64,000 nt of DNA from Bacillus sp. E(2018) (GCF_005503015.1 NZ_SCOL01000001.1:372001-436000); one strand, 5' to 3'; positions 53,641 to 63,185 are shown, numbered from the stretch's first letter. Numbers and translations are program-made. The notes: generated by a model from the sequence alone, not told the origin.

Positions 53641-55866
53641 ATGAAAATGACAACTGAAAACTCTTTGCTCGGGGAGTGCTTAAGAAGTTGTGTCAAAAGT
53701 TTTCCGAACATTCAAGCTGAAAACTTTTTAAGTAATGCGGAAAAATTGGAAAGCCATACACAGGAGTCCAGCTCACTTTATAGACAGTTGATCATGGAGG
53801 CGTTAAATGGATTAAATGCAGAGAACCCACAGTGGACGTTTGTGGCATCACAAATCTATTTAAGGCAGTTATATGAAGAAGTCATGAAGAATCGAATGGA
53901 GACAGAAAATCAGCCCTATACGAACTTCTATGGGTTGATTACAAAGTTAGTAAGTATGAATATCTATGATGATACCATTCTATCAGCATACTCAAAGGAA
54001 GAATTAGAGAAAGCTGAAAACATGATCGACCCATCGAGAGATAATCTTTTTACATATATTGGGGTCAAAACTCTTGCGGACCGATACCTGGCAAAAGGGT
54101 TCAACCATGAAATTTATGAATTGCCACAAGAACGCTGGATGTTAATTGCATTGTATTTAATGAGAGACGAGAATGCATCAAAAAGGCTTCAATTAGTAGA
54201 AGAAGCATACTGGGCACTCTCCAATCTATATATGACTGTTGCCACCCCGACTTTAGCCAATGCAGGCAAGAGTTATGGTCAGCTTAGCTCTTGTTTTATA
54301 GATACGATCGACGATAGTTTAAGAGGGATCTTTGATTCTAATACAGATGCTGCAACGGTTTCGAAAGGTGGCGGCGGACTTGGGATCTATCTCGGTAAGA
54401 TTAGGGCGAGAGGTTCTGATATTAAAGGGTTTAAAGGAAACTCATCAGGTGTAATACCGTGGATGAAGCAGTTGAACAACACGGCCGTATCTGTAGATCA
54501 GCTTGGCCAAAGGCAGGGTGCGATTGCCGTCTACTTAGATATTTGGCATAAAGATATTCTAGAGTTTCTTGATGCGAAATTAAATAATGGTGATGAACGA
54601 ATGAGAACGCATGACCTATTTACAGGTGTGTGTCTGCCTGACCTTTTTATGGAAAGTGTGGAAAAACGTGAGGACTGGTATCTGTTCGATCCTCACGAGG
54701 TAAGAAAGATCAAAGGTTATTCTTTAGAAGATTTCTATGATGAAACGATTGGATCAGGAAGATTTAGAGAAAGATATGCTGATTGTGTAGAAGATGAGCG
54801 ACTTTCAAAAAAGTGTATACCTGCTATTGAAATTATGAAACGGATCATGAGGTCGCAGCTTGAGACAGGAACACCGTTCATGTTTTATCGAGATACGGTA
54901 AACCGGTTGAATCCTAATTCTCACAAAGGGATGGTCTATGCATCTAACCTGTGTACAGAAATCATGCAAAACATGTCTGCAACTGTCGTCACGTCAGAGG
55001 AAGCAGAGAACGGAGAAATCGTTATCAGAAAAACGCCAGGAGATTTTGTCGTTTGTAACCTGTCGTCTCTTTCGCTAGCAAAAGTAATCGGTGATGATGT
55101 ACTAAAAAGAGTCATTGATATCCAAATCCGCATGCTTGATAACGTTATTGATCTAAATCGTATAGACGTACCACAAGCAGAGCTTACAAATAAGAAATAC
55201 CGGGCTATTGGAGTAGGAACGTTTGGATGGCATCACCTTTTGGCTAAAGAGGGGATTAAGTGGGAAAGTGATGAAGCGGTAACATATGCTGATCATCTTT
55301 ATGAGACAATCAATTATTATGTGATTAATGCTAGTTGTGAGCTAGCGAAAGAAAAGGAGAAATATCCCGCGTTTTCAGGTTCGGATTGGGAAACTGGTAA
55401 CTACTTTTCGAAACGGAACTATTCTTCTAAAGAGTGGAAGAGTTTAAAAGAAAGAGTCAGCCGATATGGTCTAAGAAATGGGTATCTCATTGCAGTTGCA
55501 CCGAATTCATCGACTTCAATCATTGCAAATTCAACGCCGAGTGTGGATCCGATATTTAAAAAATTCTATTCAGAAGAAAAAAAGAATTACAAGATCCCTG
55601 TAACGGCACCTGACTTGAATGCAGAAACAACATGGTTTTATAAATCCGCGTTCTTGATCGATCAAGCCTGGAGTATCGAACAGAACGCAGCGAGACAGAG
55701 GCACGTAGATCAATCCATTTCGTTTAATCTTTATGTCAATCACAACATCAAGGCAAAAGATCTATTAAACCTTCATATGCTTAGCTTTAAAAAGGGATTG
55801 AAGACAACTTATTATACCCGGTCTACTTCAATTGAGTTAGAAGGATGTGAAAGCTGTGAAAGCTAA
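53641..55866 (+). CDS. nrdA: Class I ribonucleoside-diphosphate reductase, large (alpha) subunit
   Basis: 741 residues. Active-site residues: first redox cysteine in GQLSSCFIDTID, N-x-C-x-E in ASNLCTEIMQN, the partner cysteine in VVCNLSS, and the two radical-path tyrosines in KTTYYTRS. The C-terminus ends with a CxxC shuttle (EGCESCES). No complete N-terminal ATP-cone is evident. Whether it is subclass Ia or Ib cannot be settled by eye; no nrdI or nrdH is adjacent. Controlled by the B12 riboswitch. Confidence 0.92.
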   Translation: MKMTTENSLLGECLRSCVKSFPNIQAENFLSNAEKLESHTQESSSLYRQLIMEALNGLNAENPQWTFVASQIYLRQLYEEVMKNRMETENQPYTNFYGLITKLVSMNIYDDTILSAYSKEELEKAENMIDPSRDNLFTYIGVKTLADRYLAKGFNHEIYELPQERWMLIALYLMRDENASKRLQLVEEAYWALSNLYMTVATPTLANAGKSYGQLSSCFIDTIDDSLRGIFDSNTDAATVSKGGGGLGIYLGKIRARGSDIKGFKGNSSGVIPWMKQLNNTAVSVDQLGQRQGAIAVYLDIWHKDILEFLDAKLNNGDERMRTHDLFTGVCLPDLFMESVEKREDWYLFDPHEVRKIKGYSLEDFYDETIGSGRFRERYADCVEDERLSKKCIPAIEIMKRIMRSQLETGTPFMFYRDTVNRLNPNSHKGMVYASNLCTEIMQNMSATVVTSEEAENGEIVIRKTPGDFVVCNLSSLSLAKVIGDDVLKRVIDIQIRMLDNVIDLNRIDVPQAELTNKKYRAIGVGTFGWHHLLAKEGIKWESDEAVTYADHLYETINYYVINASCELAKEKEKYPAFSGSDWETGNYFSKRNYSSKEWKSLKERVSRYGLRNGYLIAVAPNSSTSIIANSTPSVDPIFKKFYSEEKKNYKIPVTAPDLNAETTWFYKSAFLIDQAWSIEQNAARQRHVDQSISFNLYVNHNIKAKDLLNLHMLSFKKGLKTTYYTRSTSIELEGCESCES

Positions 55867-56905
55867 TGTTCAAACACTCCTAGAGAGAAAAATCTATGAT
55901 GTGAAAGCTCCTAATCGATCTACAGGAATCATAAATGGTAGAAGTTCAAATATATTAAACTGGGACGATGTGAGATATAAGTGGGCTTACCCTTTATACA
56001 AAAACATGTTGGCTAATTTTTGGACACCGTTTGAAATCAACATGTCCAGTGACAGCAAGCAATATGTAACCTTGAGTGAAAAAGAGCAAGATACTTTTAA
56101 TAAAATCATAGGTTTATTGGCGTTCTTAGATAGTGTTCAAACGGATTATTCGAGCAAGGTGGCATCCTATTTAACAGATTCAAGTCTTGCTGCGCTCATG
56201 GCCACTCTATCGTTTCAAGAAGTTGTTCATAATCAGTCCTATTCATACGTGTTGTCTTCCTTGGTACCAAAGTCCAAACAGGATGAAATATTTGAATACT
56301 GGAAAACGGATGAGGTGCTAAGAGAGAGAAATGATTTCATTGTAGAAGGTTATGAGGAATTTCTTCAAAACCCTACACCTCAAACCTTTTTAAAATCTAT
56401 TATTTACGACGTAATCTTGGAAGGGTTGAATTTTTATTCTGGGTTCAGCTTCTTCTATAATTTAGCTAGAAACCAAAAGATGGTCTCAACTTCAACGATG
56501 ATTAACTATATTAATCGAGATGAGCAGCTGCATGTTTATTTATTTACTCAAATTTTTAAGGCTGTAATAGAAGAAGATCCGCAATTGAGAGATGAAGAGC
56601 TGGAGATGTTTGCGAGAGATACGTTTCATCGGGCAGCAGAGCTTGAGATTAAATGGAGTAAGTATATAATAGGAAATTCATTCGAGGGCATTCATGAATC
56701 CGATCTAGAAGCTTATATCAAGTTCATGGCGAATAAAAGGTTGAACGAATTAGGTTTTAACAAACTATATACAAATCACAATAAGAATCCACTTCCTTGG
56801 ATAAAAGCATATTCTGATGTGAATTCAGGAAAAAGTGATTTTTTTGAGCAGAAATCGAGACAATACACGAAAGTTTCTGATGAAAACGGGTTCGATGAAC
56901 TATAG
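55856..56905 (+). CDS. nrdB: Class I ribonucleoside-diphosphate reductase, small (beta) subunit
   Basis: About 349 residues, ferritin-like radical generator. Metal ligands: Asp in LAFLDSVQTDY, Glu and His in QEVVHNQSYSYV (with the tyrosyl-radical Tyr four residues after His), Glu in VILEGLNF, Glu and His in RDEQLHVYL. The C-terminal tail DENGFDEL would dock on the alpha subunit. GTG start at 55856, 9 nt after AAGGATG; the GTG at 55847 touches that site. Overlaps nrdA by 11 bp. Confidence 0.92.
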   Translation: MKANVQTLLERKIYDVKAPNRSTGIINGRSSNILNWDDVRYKWAYPLYKNMLANFWTPFEINMSSDSKQYVTLSEKEQDTFNKIIGLLAFLDSVQTDYSSKVASYLTDSSLAALMATLSFQEVVHNQSYSYVLSSLVPKSKQDEIFEYWKTDEVLRERNDFIVEGYEEFLQNPTPQTFLKSIIYDVILEGLNFYSGFSFFYNLARNQKMVSTSTMINYINRDEQLHVYLFTQIFKAVIEEDPQLRDEELEMFARDTFHRAAELEIKWSKYIIGNSFEGIHESDLEAYIKFMANKRLNELGFNKLYTNHNKNPLPWIKAYSDVNSGKSDFFEQKSRQYTKVSDENGFDEL

Positions 56906-56938
56906 AAAGCCGGGATTTAGATCCCGGCTTTCTTTTTT
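56905..56938 (+). terminator. Rho-independent terminator after nrdB
   Basis: AAAGCCGGGAT-ttag-ATCCCGGCTTT followed by CTTTTTT. Confidence 0.94.
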
Positions 56939-56963
56939 GAATGTTTTATAATAACGGTAGAAA

Positions 56964-57800
56964 TTACTTAAGCTCTTCTTTCACTTCAAACTGTTGACTC
57001 ACTTTGTCGCATTCTTCATGATATTTTTCGTGTGTACGTTTAATGACATGATCGAATACTTCATCTACCTCATTACTCAGAATCTTAATACCTTCCCCTG
57101 TGATACCACCTTTTACACATACCTTTTGAATGAGTGTTGGTAACGTATAGATATCTTTCTCAAGTAGTTTCCCCATACCGATGATCATATCGCTTGCTAG
57201 TTGGGTTGCCTGCGCTTTTGTGATGTCGGTTTGATCGACTGCTGAATTAATAAAACATTGTAGAACATAGCCGATAAATGCAGGACCGCAGCTTGCGATA
57301 TCCGAAGAGATCCGAGTGATATTTTCATCGATAACGAGCGGTGTAGAAATATAGCTCATTAAAGATAGCAGCTTCTCTTTGTAATCAGGGTGACACCTTT
57401 TTCCGAATGATACAAGTGATGATCCAGCTAGTGCCCGGTTATTAATGCTAGGAATAGCTCTTGCAATATTGCAATCTAGCAGATCTTCTAACTGTTCACA
57501 GGAAATAGGACTCGTAATAGAAACGAGCAGTTGATGTTTAGAGATAGAATTTTTATTGCTAGAAAGCAACGAATAAAACTCATGTGGTTTCACACATATA
57601 AACACAATCTCAGCGAATCGAAAAACCTCTTCAGGATTATTCCCAACCTTCATTTTGGGATAGGCATTCTGCAGCCTCTCCGCTTTTGACAAAGTGCGGT
57701 TAGTGACCATGAGCCTTGATGGCTGAATGGCTGAAGATTCGATAAAAGAAGAAGCAAGAACGCTTCCCATATTTCCGGTTCCGATAATTCCAACCTTCAT
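56964..57800 (-). CDS. comER: ComER, pyrroline-5-carboxylate reductase-like protein
   Basis: 278 residues from the ATG at 57800 (MKVGIIGTGNMG), with GGAGG upstream; the longer frame to 57827 has no ribosome site. Rossmann NAD(P) loop GTGNMGS, FICVKPHEF, and the ProC-like C-terminal DITKAQATQLASDMIIG. Despite its fold it is transcribed opposite comEA and its role in Bacillus (sporulation and biofilm timing have been proposed) is not proline synthesis as such. Confidence 0.92.
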   Translation of the reverse strand: MKVGIIGTGNMGSVLASSFIESSAIQPSRLMVTNRTLSKAERLQNAYPKMKVGNNPEEVFRFAEIVFICVKPHEFYSLLSSNKNSISKHQLLVSITSPISCEQLEDLLDCNIARAIPSINNRALAGSSLVSFGKRCHPDYKEKLLSLMSYISTPLVIDENITRISSDIASCGPAFIGYVLQCFINSAVDQTDITKAQATQLASDMIIGMGKLLEKDIYTLPTLIQKVCVKGGITGEGIKILSNEVDEVFDHVIKRTHEKYHEECDKVSQQFEVKEELK

Positions 57801-57892
57801 ATCTGAACCTCCTTCCTCTACGTTCAAATTTATGCACGTTGTGTATCAAATATGTTTTTTGCAAGTTCAAGCCTATTTAAGAAGGTGAATGA

Positions 57893-58528
57893 ATGGAAAA
57901 ATACAAGCAGCATAAGAGCTGGTTGATTGGCGGTGGCATATTATTGATCCTTGCAATTATTGTATCTCTAATGAATTATTATCAAAGTGAACCAATTATG
58001 CCTAATACCATACAAATGCCTAAACAATTGGAACCGAAATCATCAATTTCCAACGATAAGCTTAAGGGTAAAAATGAAGATGAAAAGGAAGGTAAGAAAG
58101 AAATTATGGTTGATGTGCAGGGAAGTGTAAGGCGTCCAGGCGTTTACGAGTTGAAAGAGGGAGACCGTGTATTACATGCCATACAGATGGCAGGGGGATT
58201 TAAAGATGGAGCTGAAGTTCGTTCGGTTAACCAAGCGTTAAAAATATCGGATGAGATGGTCGTATATGTAGCTGAGGTAGGTGAAAAGTTTGAGTTGAAC
58301 TCTGCATCAAGTAAGCCTGCGGACGAAAACGGCACAGTAATTAACATCAACTATGCGGATGAAACGGTGCTTCAAACGTTAAACGGAGTAGGTCCTGCGA
58401 AAGCTCAAAGCATCATCTCATATCGCGAAGAGAATGGTCCTTTTACTTCTTTAGAACAGTTATTAGAAGTAAGAGGGATCGGAGAAAAGACCATTGAACA
58501 GTGGAAAGATCAAATAAGCTTTGAATGA
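57893..58528 (+). CDS. comEA: Competence DNA receptor ComEA
   Basis: 211 residues. N-terminal membrane anchor (about 10-29), linker, SLBB domain (MVDVQGSVRRPGVYELKEGD), and a C-terminal double helix-hairpin-helix (INYADETVLQTLNGVGPAKA and LLEVRGIGEKTIEQWKDQI) that binds incoming double-stranded DNA. First gene of comEA-EB-EC, so DNA uptake machinery is present. Confidence 0.95.
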   Translation: MEKYKQHKSWLIGGGILLILAIIVSLMNYYQSEPIMPNTIQMPKQLEPKSSISNDKLKGKNEDEKEGKKEIMVDVQGSVRRPGVYELKEGDRVLHAIQMAGGFKDGAEVRSVNQALKISDEMVVYVAEVGEKFELNSASSKPADENGTVININYADETVLQTLNGVGPAKAQSIISYREENGPFTSLEQLLEVRGIGEKTIEQWKDQISFE

Positions 58529-58597
58529 TGGTTTTTATTGATTCTTTAAAAGACGGATACTACACTAGGGTTATAGAAATAGAGGAGGCGGTTAGCG

Positions 58598-59059
58598 TTG
58601 CAGCGAATATCGTGGAACGAATATTATATGGCACAAAGCCAATTACTTGCACTAAGAAGTACATGTACAAGATTAGCTGTTGGAGCAACGATAGTAAGAG
58701 ATAAACGGATTATCGCTGGAGGTTATAATGGCTCGATTTCAGGTGGTGTTCATTGTATTGATGAAGGCTGCTATGTAATAGATGGTCATTGTGTAAGGAC
58801 CATTCATGCAGAGATGAACGCTCTACTGCAATGTGCGAAGTTCGGTGTACCGACAGAAGGTGCCGAAATGTACGTGACCCACTTTCCTTGTTTGCATTGT
58901 TGTAGATCAATCATTCAAAGCGGTATAAAAAAAATCTATTATGGTCAGGACTATAAAAATCACCCCTATAGCATTGAACAGTTTAAAGAAGCGGGAGTAA
59001 TCGTTGAGAAAGTGGAGATGAACTTCTTGCCTTCAACATTTCTTACTCATAAAGCATGA
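58598..59059 (+). CDS. comEB: ComEB, dCMP deaminase-family protein
   Basis: 153 residues, TTG start behind GAGGAGG. Zinc motif HAEMNA and PCLHCC, with a second zinc site suggested by GGVHCIDEGCYVIDGHC. Converts dCMP to dUMP; dispensable for transformation in B. subtilis. Shorter at the C-terminus than B. subtilis ComEB (189 residues). Overlaps comEC by 4 bp. Confidence 0.93.
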   Translation: MQRISWNEYYMAQSQLLALRSTCTRLAVGATIVRDKRIIAGGYNGSISGGVHCIDEGCYVIDGHCVRTIHAEMNALLQCAKFGVPTEGAEMYVTHFPCLHCCRSIIQSGIKKIYYGQDYKNHPYSIEQFKEAGVIVEKVEMNFLPSTFLTHKA

Positions 59060-61344
59060 ACCCTAGACATACCGTCTTGAGTGCATGTTTTGCCTTCTAT
59101 GGGATATGGCTTTCTCAGCATTACTCGATAACCGGGTTAGTTTTGCTGGCTTTCCTGGTTATCATTACGGTTGTACAGCTTACAAAAAAATCAGTATACG
59201 TCCTCGTTTTTCTCCCGATTTTCTTCGTTTATGCCTATTACGATAACACGAATAGCTTGTCGAAGCTTCCACAGGAGCAGATGATCTTTTCAGGCAAAAT
59301 AAGATCCATCCCAAAAATAGACGGTAACCTATTAAGTTTTGAACTTGTAACGAATGATGAACCGGTTGTTGTTAATCATAAAATTAAATCTGCAGTTGAA
59401 CAGAAACAGCTGAAAAAGTTAAGCGTAAATCAGTCATGCGTGATAAAAGGAAAACTTAAGGAACCCCGAAAAAGAAGTGGTTTTTATGGAATGAATTATC
59501 GTGAGTATTTAAAAAACAAAAATATTTTTTGGATACTAAAAACGACTCAGTTTGATGTAGAGAACTGTGTGAAGACAAAAGACTTAAGTGTTCATGAACA
59601 CTTAAAAAGTTGGAGAAGCAAGAATATTAAAGAATTAGAAAGTCATTTCTCCAAAAACACAGCTGGTTTGATGAATGCTCTGCTTTTTGGATATAGAGAC
59701 GGGATTGAAGCAGAAACACTTCACTATTATCAAGGTTTAGGGCTGACGCATCTATTGGCGGTATCCGGATTTAATGTTGGAATTGTTATATATTTTTTAT
59801 ACTTATTTCTTGTTCGGTTAGGTGTGGTTAAAGAAATAGCTTATGGATTGATCATACTTTTCTTGCCGGCGTATATTGTTCTAACGGGAGCTGAGAGTTC
59901 AATCATACGAGCGGGTATGATGGGAATCATTGTGATACTCGTCATGATGTTAAGAAGAAAAGTGCAACCTGTGACACTGTTGTCAGTTGTATGCATAGGG
60001 ATGCTGAGCTTCAAACCCTCCTTTGCTTTTGACCTTGGATTTCAACTTTCGTTTTTAATGACCTTCGTATTGATTACATCTATTAACATTCTCAAAAACG
60101 CTTCGTCTCTCGGATTACTGATTATAACATCCTTCATCTGTTCGATATTTTCCTTTCCGATCATTCTTTATCATTTCTTTGAATTTTCCTTATTGTCGAT
60201 TCCGTTTAATGTCTTATACATCCCTTTCGTATCCATTCTTCTGTTTCCTATCTCTTTTGTTAGCCTCCTACTTTCTATATTTGCACCAAAAGTGATTCTG
60301 ATCGTTAAAGAGAGTATTGAATTCTTATTTAATTTATCTGTCGTTTTTATGGAAAAAGCGCAATTTTTCAAAATGGCAGTGGTTTTTGGAAGACCGCCAG
60401 AATGGATATTTGCCCTTTATTTTGTTGGAATCTTATTTTTTCTTCATAGATGGGAAGTAACTAAACGTATTCACATAGTGATGGTCGTCCCGTTTCTACT
60501 TGTATGCTTCATTCATTGGGGTTTGCCTTATGTGAATCCGAAAGCAACGGTTTCTTTTATAAATGTAGGACAAGGCGATAGTATTCTTGTGGAATTACCT
60601 TATAGAAAAGGTGTCTATATGATTGATACGGGTGGGTCTGTCTCATTCGATCGAGAGGATTGGGAAAAAAGAGAGGAAGAATATGATGTTACAAAAGAAG
60701 TCGTATATCCGTTCTTAAAAGCAAAAGGAATTCGGCACTTAGATGGATTAATCATCACTCATGGAGATTTGGATCATGCTGGAGGTGGTGAGTTTTTGAT
60801 TGAGAGTATCAAGGTGAGCCATGTTTATTTGCCATATAAACAAAAAGGCAATGACCTTGAGACACGGATTGAAGCTACAGCTGCCAAGAACAACATTAAT
60901 GTGGTTAAGTTAGGTAAGGGAATGCAATGGAAATCCACACAATCCTTATTTTACGTTTTGCATCCAGGATCTAAAGAAAGCACCTCAAATAATAATTCTA
61001 TTGTTCTTTGGCTGAAGATCTATGATCATACTTTTTTATTTACAGGTGACATTGAAGTAGAAGCTGAAACTGAAATCACGAAACGTTTTTCAAAAATAAA
61101 AACTGATGTTCTTAAGGTTGGTCACCACGGAAGTGCAACATCAACAACTGCTTCTTTTTTAGACAGTTTCTCTCCACGATATGGAATTATCTCAGCGGGC
61201 GAAAATAATTTATACGGTCATCCAGCCTTAGAAGTTTTGAAAAGATTAAGGGATAGAGGTATTGTGATTTACCGGACAGATGAAGATGGTGATATTTCAA
61301 TAGTGGTAGACAAAAAGAGCTTAAAAGTTAAAACTGCAAAATAA
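59056..61344 (+). CDS. comEC: Competence DNA channel ComEC
   Basis: 762 residues. N-terminal helices and OB-fold region (DUF4131), central competence domain with AVSGFNVGIVIYFLYLFL and TGAESSIIRAGMMG, and a C-terminal metallo-beta-lactamase-like domain with HGDLDHAGG and KVGHHGSATS. It carries single strands across the membrane and its C-domain probably degrades the other strand. Intact with all motifs. Confidence 0.96.
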   Translation: MNPRHTVLSACFAFYGIWLSQHYSITGLVLLAFLVIITVVQLTKKSVYVLVFLPIFFVYAYYDNTNSLSKLPQEQMIFSGKIRSIPKIDGNLLSFELVTNDEPVVVNHKIKSAVEQKQLKKLSVNQSCVIKGKLKEPRKRSGFYGMNYREYLKNKNIFWILKTTQFDVENCVKTKDLSVHEHLKSWRSKNIKELESHFSKNTAGLMNALLFGYRDGIEAETLHYYQGLGLTHLLAVSGFNVGIVIYFLYLFLVRLGVVKEIAYGLIILFLPAYIVLTGAESSIIRAGMMGIIVILVMMLRRKVQPVTLLSVVCIGMLSFKPSFAFDLGFQLSFLMTFVLITSINILKNASSLGLLIITSFICSIFSFPIILYHFFEFSLLSIPFNVLYIPFVSILLFPISFVSLLLSIFAPKVILIVKESIEFLFNLSVVFMEKAQFFKMAVVFGRPPEWIFALYFVGILFFLHRWEVTKRIHIVMVVPFLLVCFIHWGLPYVNPKATVSFINVGQGDSILVELPYRKGVYMIDTGGSVSFDREDWEKREEEYDVTKEVVYPFLKAKGIRHLDGLIITHGDLDHAGGGEFLIESIKVSHVYLPYKQKGNDLETRIEATAAKNNINVVKLGKGMQWKSTQSLFYVLHPGSKESTSNNNSIVLWLKIYDHTFLFTGDIEVEAETEITKRFSKIKTDVLKVGHHGSATSTTASFLDSFSPRYGIISAGENNLYGHPALEVLKRLRDRGIVIYRTDEDGDISIVVDKKSLKVKTAK

Positions 61345-61345
61345 A

Positions 61346-61377
61346 AAAAGGACCGAAAAATTCGGTCTTTTTTTATG
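61346..61377. terminator. Terminator between comEC and yqzM
   Basis: GACCGAA-aaa-TTCGGTC with A-run before and T-run after. Confidence 0.88.
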
Positions 61378-61379
61378 TA

Positions 61380-61511
61380 TTATGCGATTGCTTTTAGAAT
61401 GACCCCGATAGCGAAGATTACCGTAAAGAATCCAAACGATACAACAAACCCCATACCGGAATCAATAAGGTCGTTACGCTTACTCTGTACATCTTTTTCG
61501 AAATGGTTCAT
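61380..61511 (-). CDS. yqzM: Small membrane protein YqzM
   Basis: 43 residues: NHFEKDVQSKRNDLIDSG followed by one transmembrane helix (GFVVSFGFFTVIFAIGVIL). Matches YqzM, found between comEC and holA on the opposite strand in B. subtilis. Function unknown. GGAGGG precedes the ATG at 61511. Confidence 0.9.
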   Translation of the reverse strand: MNHFEKDVQSKRNDLIDSGMGFVVSFGFFTVIFAIGVILKAIA

Positions 61512-61712
61512 GTGACAACCCTCCTAATCCATCCTTAGTATACGTTATCATTTTTAAAAAATCCATACTGAAAATGCTTTCTTTTACGTGTTTTATCTAA
61601 AACTTACCAAAGATGAGATTCGTTGTCACCAATATTTTTAAAATGCATAGGATATCCTATTAAAGCTAGCCTTAAACGATTATATCGTTTTGGAGTTAGT
61701 GTTTATCATAAA

Positions 61713-61745
61713 TGAAGGAACAGACATATGCGCTGTTCCTTCTTT
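61713..61745 (+). terminator. Hairpin terminator with no gene before it
   Basis: GAAGGAACAG-acatatgcg-CTGTTCCTTC followed by TTTTG, 50 bp before holA. The upstream 200 bp (61512-61712) has no coding sequence on this strand that I trust, but does contain a second small stem (AAACGAT-tat-ATCGTTTT near 61675). It may end a small RNA or act as a leader attenuator of holA. Confidence 0.55.
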
Positions 61746-61797
61746 TGCTTGCAAATGCACTTCGTTCCTCATAGGATAATAGATAGAGGTGAAAAAG

Positions 61798-62823
61798 GTG
61801 CTTACAGTAGAAACATTAAAAAAGAAGATTAAGAACAATGAATCATCCCCGATCTATCTGATTTGGGGCACAGAAATTTATTTAGCAGAAGAAGCGATAC
61901 AAACGATATCAGGCCTTTTGTCTCCCGACGAGAAGGACTTTAACTTAAGTGTACATAATCTGGATGAAATCTCCATACAAGAGATTATTGAAGACGCGGA
62001 AACGATGCCCTTTTTAGGAGATCGCCGGGTCGTCGTTATCAAAAATGCAACGTTCTTAACAGCAGCCAAAGATAAATCAAAGATCGAACACGACTTCAAA
62101 GTATTCGAACAGTACATACAAAATCCTGCAGAATATACGACGTTAGTTATCGTCGTTCCACATGAAAAATTGGATGAACGAAAGAAAATAGTAAAATTGG
62201 TTAAAGCACAATCTGAAATGATACAGGTTTCAGAACTGAGTAACGATACTGCTGAAAAATGGCTTCAAAAAGAAGCTGCGAATTTAGAAATATCCATCGA
62301 TGGAGAAGCGGTTCAACTGCTCCTTTCAAGACTGGGTACACGCATGTCAGTATTGGCAAAAGAAATGGAAAAAATGGCTCTCTATGTAGGTGAGAATGGG
62401 GTAATTACGAAGGAAATCGTGGATTCTTTAGTAGCAAGAACTCTTGAAGATGATGTTTTTGCATTAGTAGATCATGTCGTGCATAAAAGAACGGAACAAG
62501 CACTTAGAAGCTTTTATGATCTTATGAAACAAAATCAAGAGCCGATACAGATTCATGCTTTAATCACGAGACAATTTCGAATGATTAATGGCGTGAAAGA
62601 ATTGCAAAAGAAGGGATACGGAGAAAAGCAAATCGCTTCTTCTCTAAAGTTGCATCCATACGCAGTAAAGCTTGCTGCAAAACATGCGAATCGATTTCAT
62701 GAAGTTTTTCTTAGGAATTGTTTGAACGAATTTGCAGAAACAGATTATAAATTAAAAACTGGCCAGATGGACAAAACACTCTTACTAGAGTTAGAGATCG
62801 TTAAACTCTCACAAGGCTCATAA
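61798..62823 (+). CDS. holA: DNA polymerase III delta subunit (HolA/YqeN)
   Basis: Clamp-loader wrench subunit that opens the beta clamp. About 341 residues; PIYLIWGTEIYLAEEA, FLGDRRVVVIKNATFL and VPHEKLDERKKIVK match HolA. GTG start at 61798, 6-7 nt after AGAGGTGA; the GTG at 61789 lies in that ribosome site. Same position as in B. subtilis. Confidence 0.93.
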   Translation: MLTVETLKKKIKNNESSPIYLIWGTEIYLAEEAIQTISGLLSPDEKDFNLSVHNLDEISIQEIIEDAETMPFLGDRRVVVIKNATFLTAAKDKSKIEHDFKVFEQYIQNPAEYTTLVIVVPHEKLDERKKIVKLVKAQSEMIQVSELSNDTAEKWLQKEAANLEISIDGEAVQLLLSRLGTRMSVLAKEMEKMALYVGENGVITKEIVDSLVARTLEDDVFALVDHVVHKRTEQALRSFYDLMKQNQEPIQIHALITRQFRMINGVKELQKKGYGEKQIASSLKLHPYAVKLAAKHANRFHEVFLRNCLNEFAETDYKLKTGQMDKTLLLELEIVKLSQGS

Positions 62824-62832
62824 GTTTGTCTC

Positions 62833-62868
62833 AAGACCTCTTTTCACACGTTGAAAAGGGTTTTTTTT
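62833..62868 (+). terminator. Rho-independent terminator after holA
   Basis: CCTCTTTTCA pairs with TGAAAAGGG, followed by eight T. Confidence 0.82.
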
Positions 62869-62937
62869 ATGAATTTATAAATACTTTGTGTGTGAAGGGT
62901 GAGAGTATAAAAAGCTGAATATTTGTCTAGTTATGAA

Positions 62938-63043
62938 GACTCGCCGAATTAAGCTCAAAACTCGCCGTATTAACGCCTGAATTTCTAGAATTAATACTAA
63001 AAAATCTTGAATTAAGGCTTTGAGCACCCTGTGAGGTATAAGT
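62938..63043. repeat. Second intergenic array of degenerate 21-bp repeats
   Basis: Four consecutive 21-nt units from 62941, beginning TCGCCGAATTAAG, TCGCCGTATTAAC, TTCTAGAATTAAT and ATCTTGAATTAAG. The right border is ACCCTGTGAGGTATA, nearly identical to that of the array at 26.9 kb. Left of it is GAAGGGTGAGAGTATAAAAAGCT, comparable to the left border there. Together with 63044-63145 this fills the holA-rpsT gap; a further stem, AAGCCAGCTCATCT/AGATGAACTGGCTT (about 63092-63124), lies to its right. Confidence 0.8.
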
Positions 63044-63145
63044 GGCGCATGAATGAACTCCATAAATGAAACAGTTTCGATGTACAGACATACTATAAGC
63101 CAGCTCATCTGCAAAAGATGAACTGGCTTTTAAGCTTTTTTGAGA

Positions 63146-63185
63146 AAATAAAAAAACGACCTATTGGTGTAAGGCCGTTTTTCGG
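63146..63185 (-). terminator. Rho-independent terminator after rpsT
   Basis: On the minus strand AAAACGGCCT pairs with AGGTCGTTTT (one G-U), followed by TTT. Confidence 0.82.

Noticed and set aside
49262..56963. Mobile element or genomic island with defined ends
   Set aside because: No integrase, transposase, tRNA target or direct repeats seen at the borders; kept only as an accessory block.
57801..57892. ComK box before comEA
   Set aside because: AT-rich half-sites are present (AAATATGTTTTTT), but not two properly spaced AAAA-N5-TTTT boxes.
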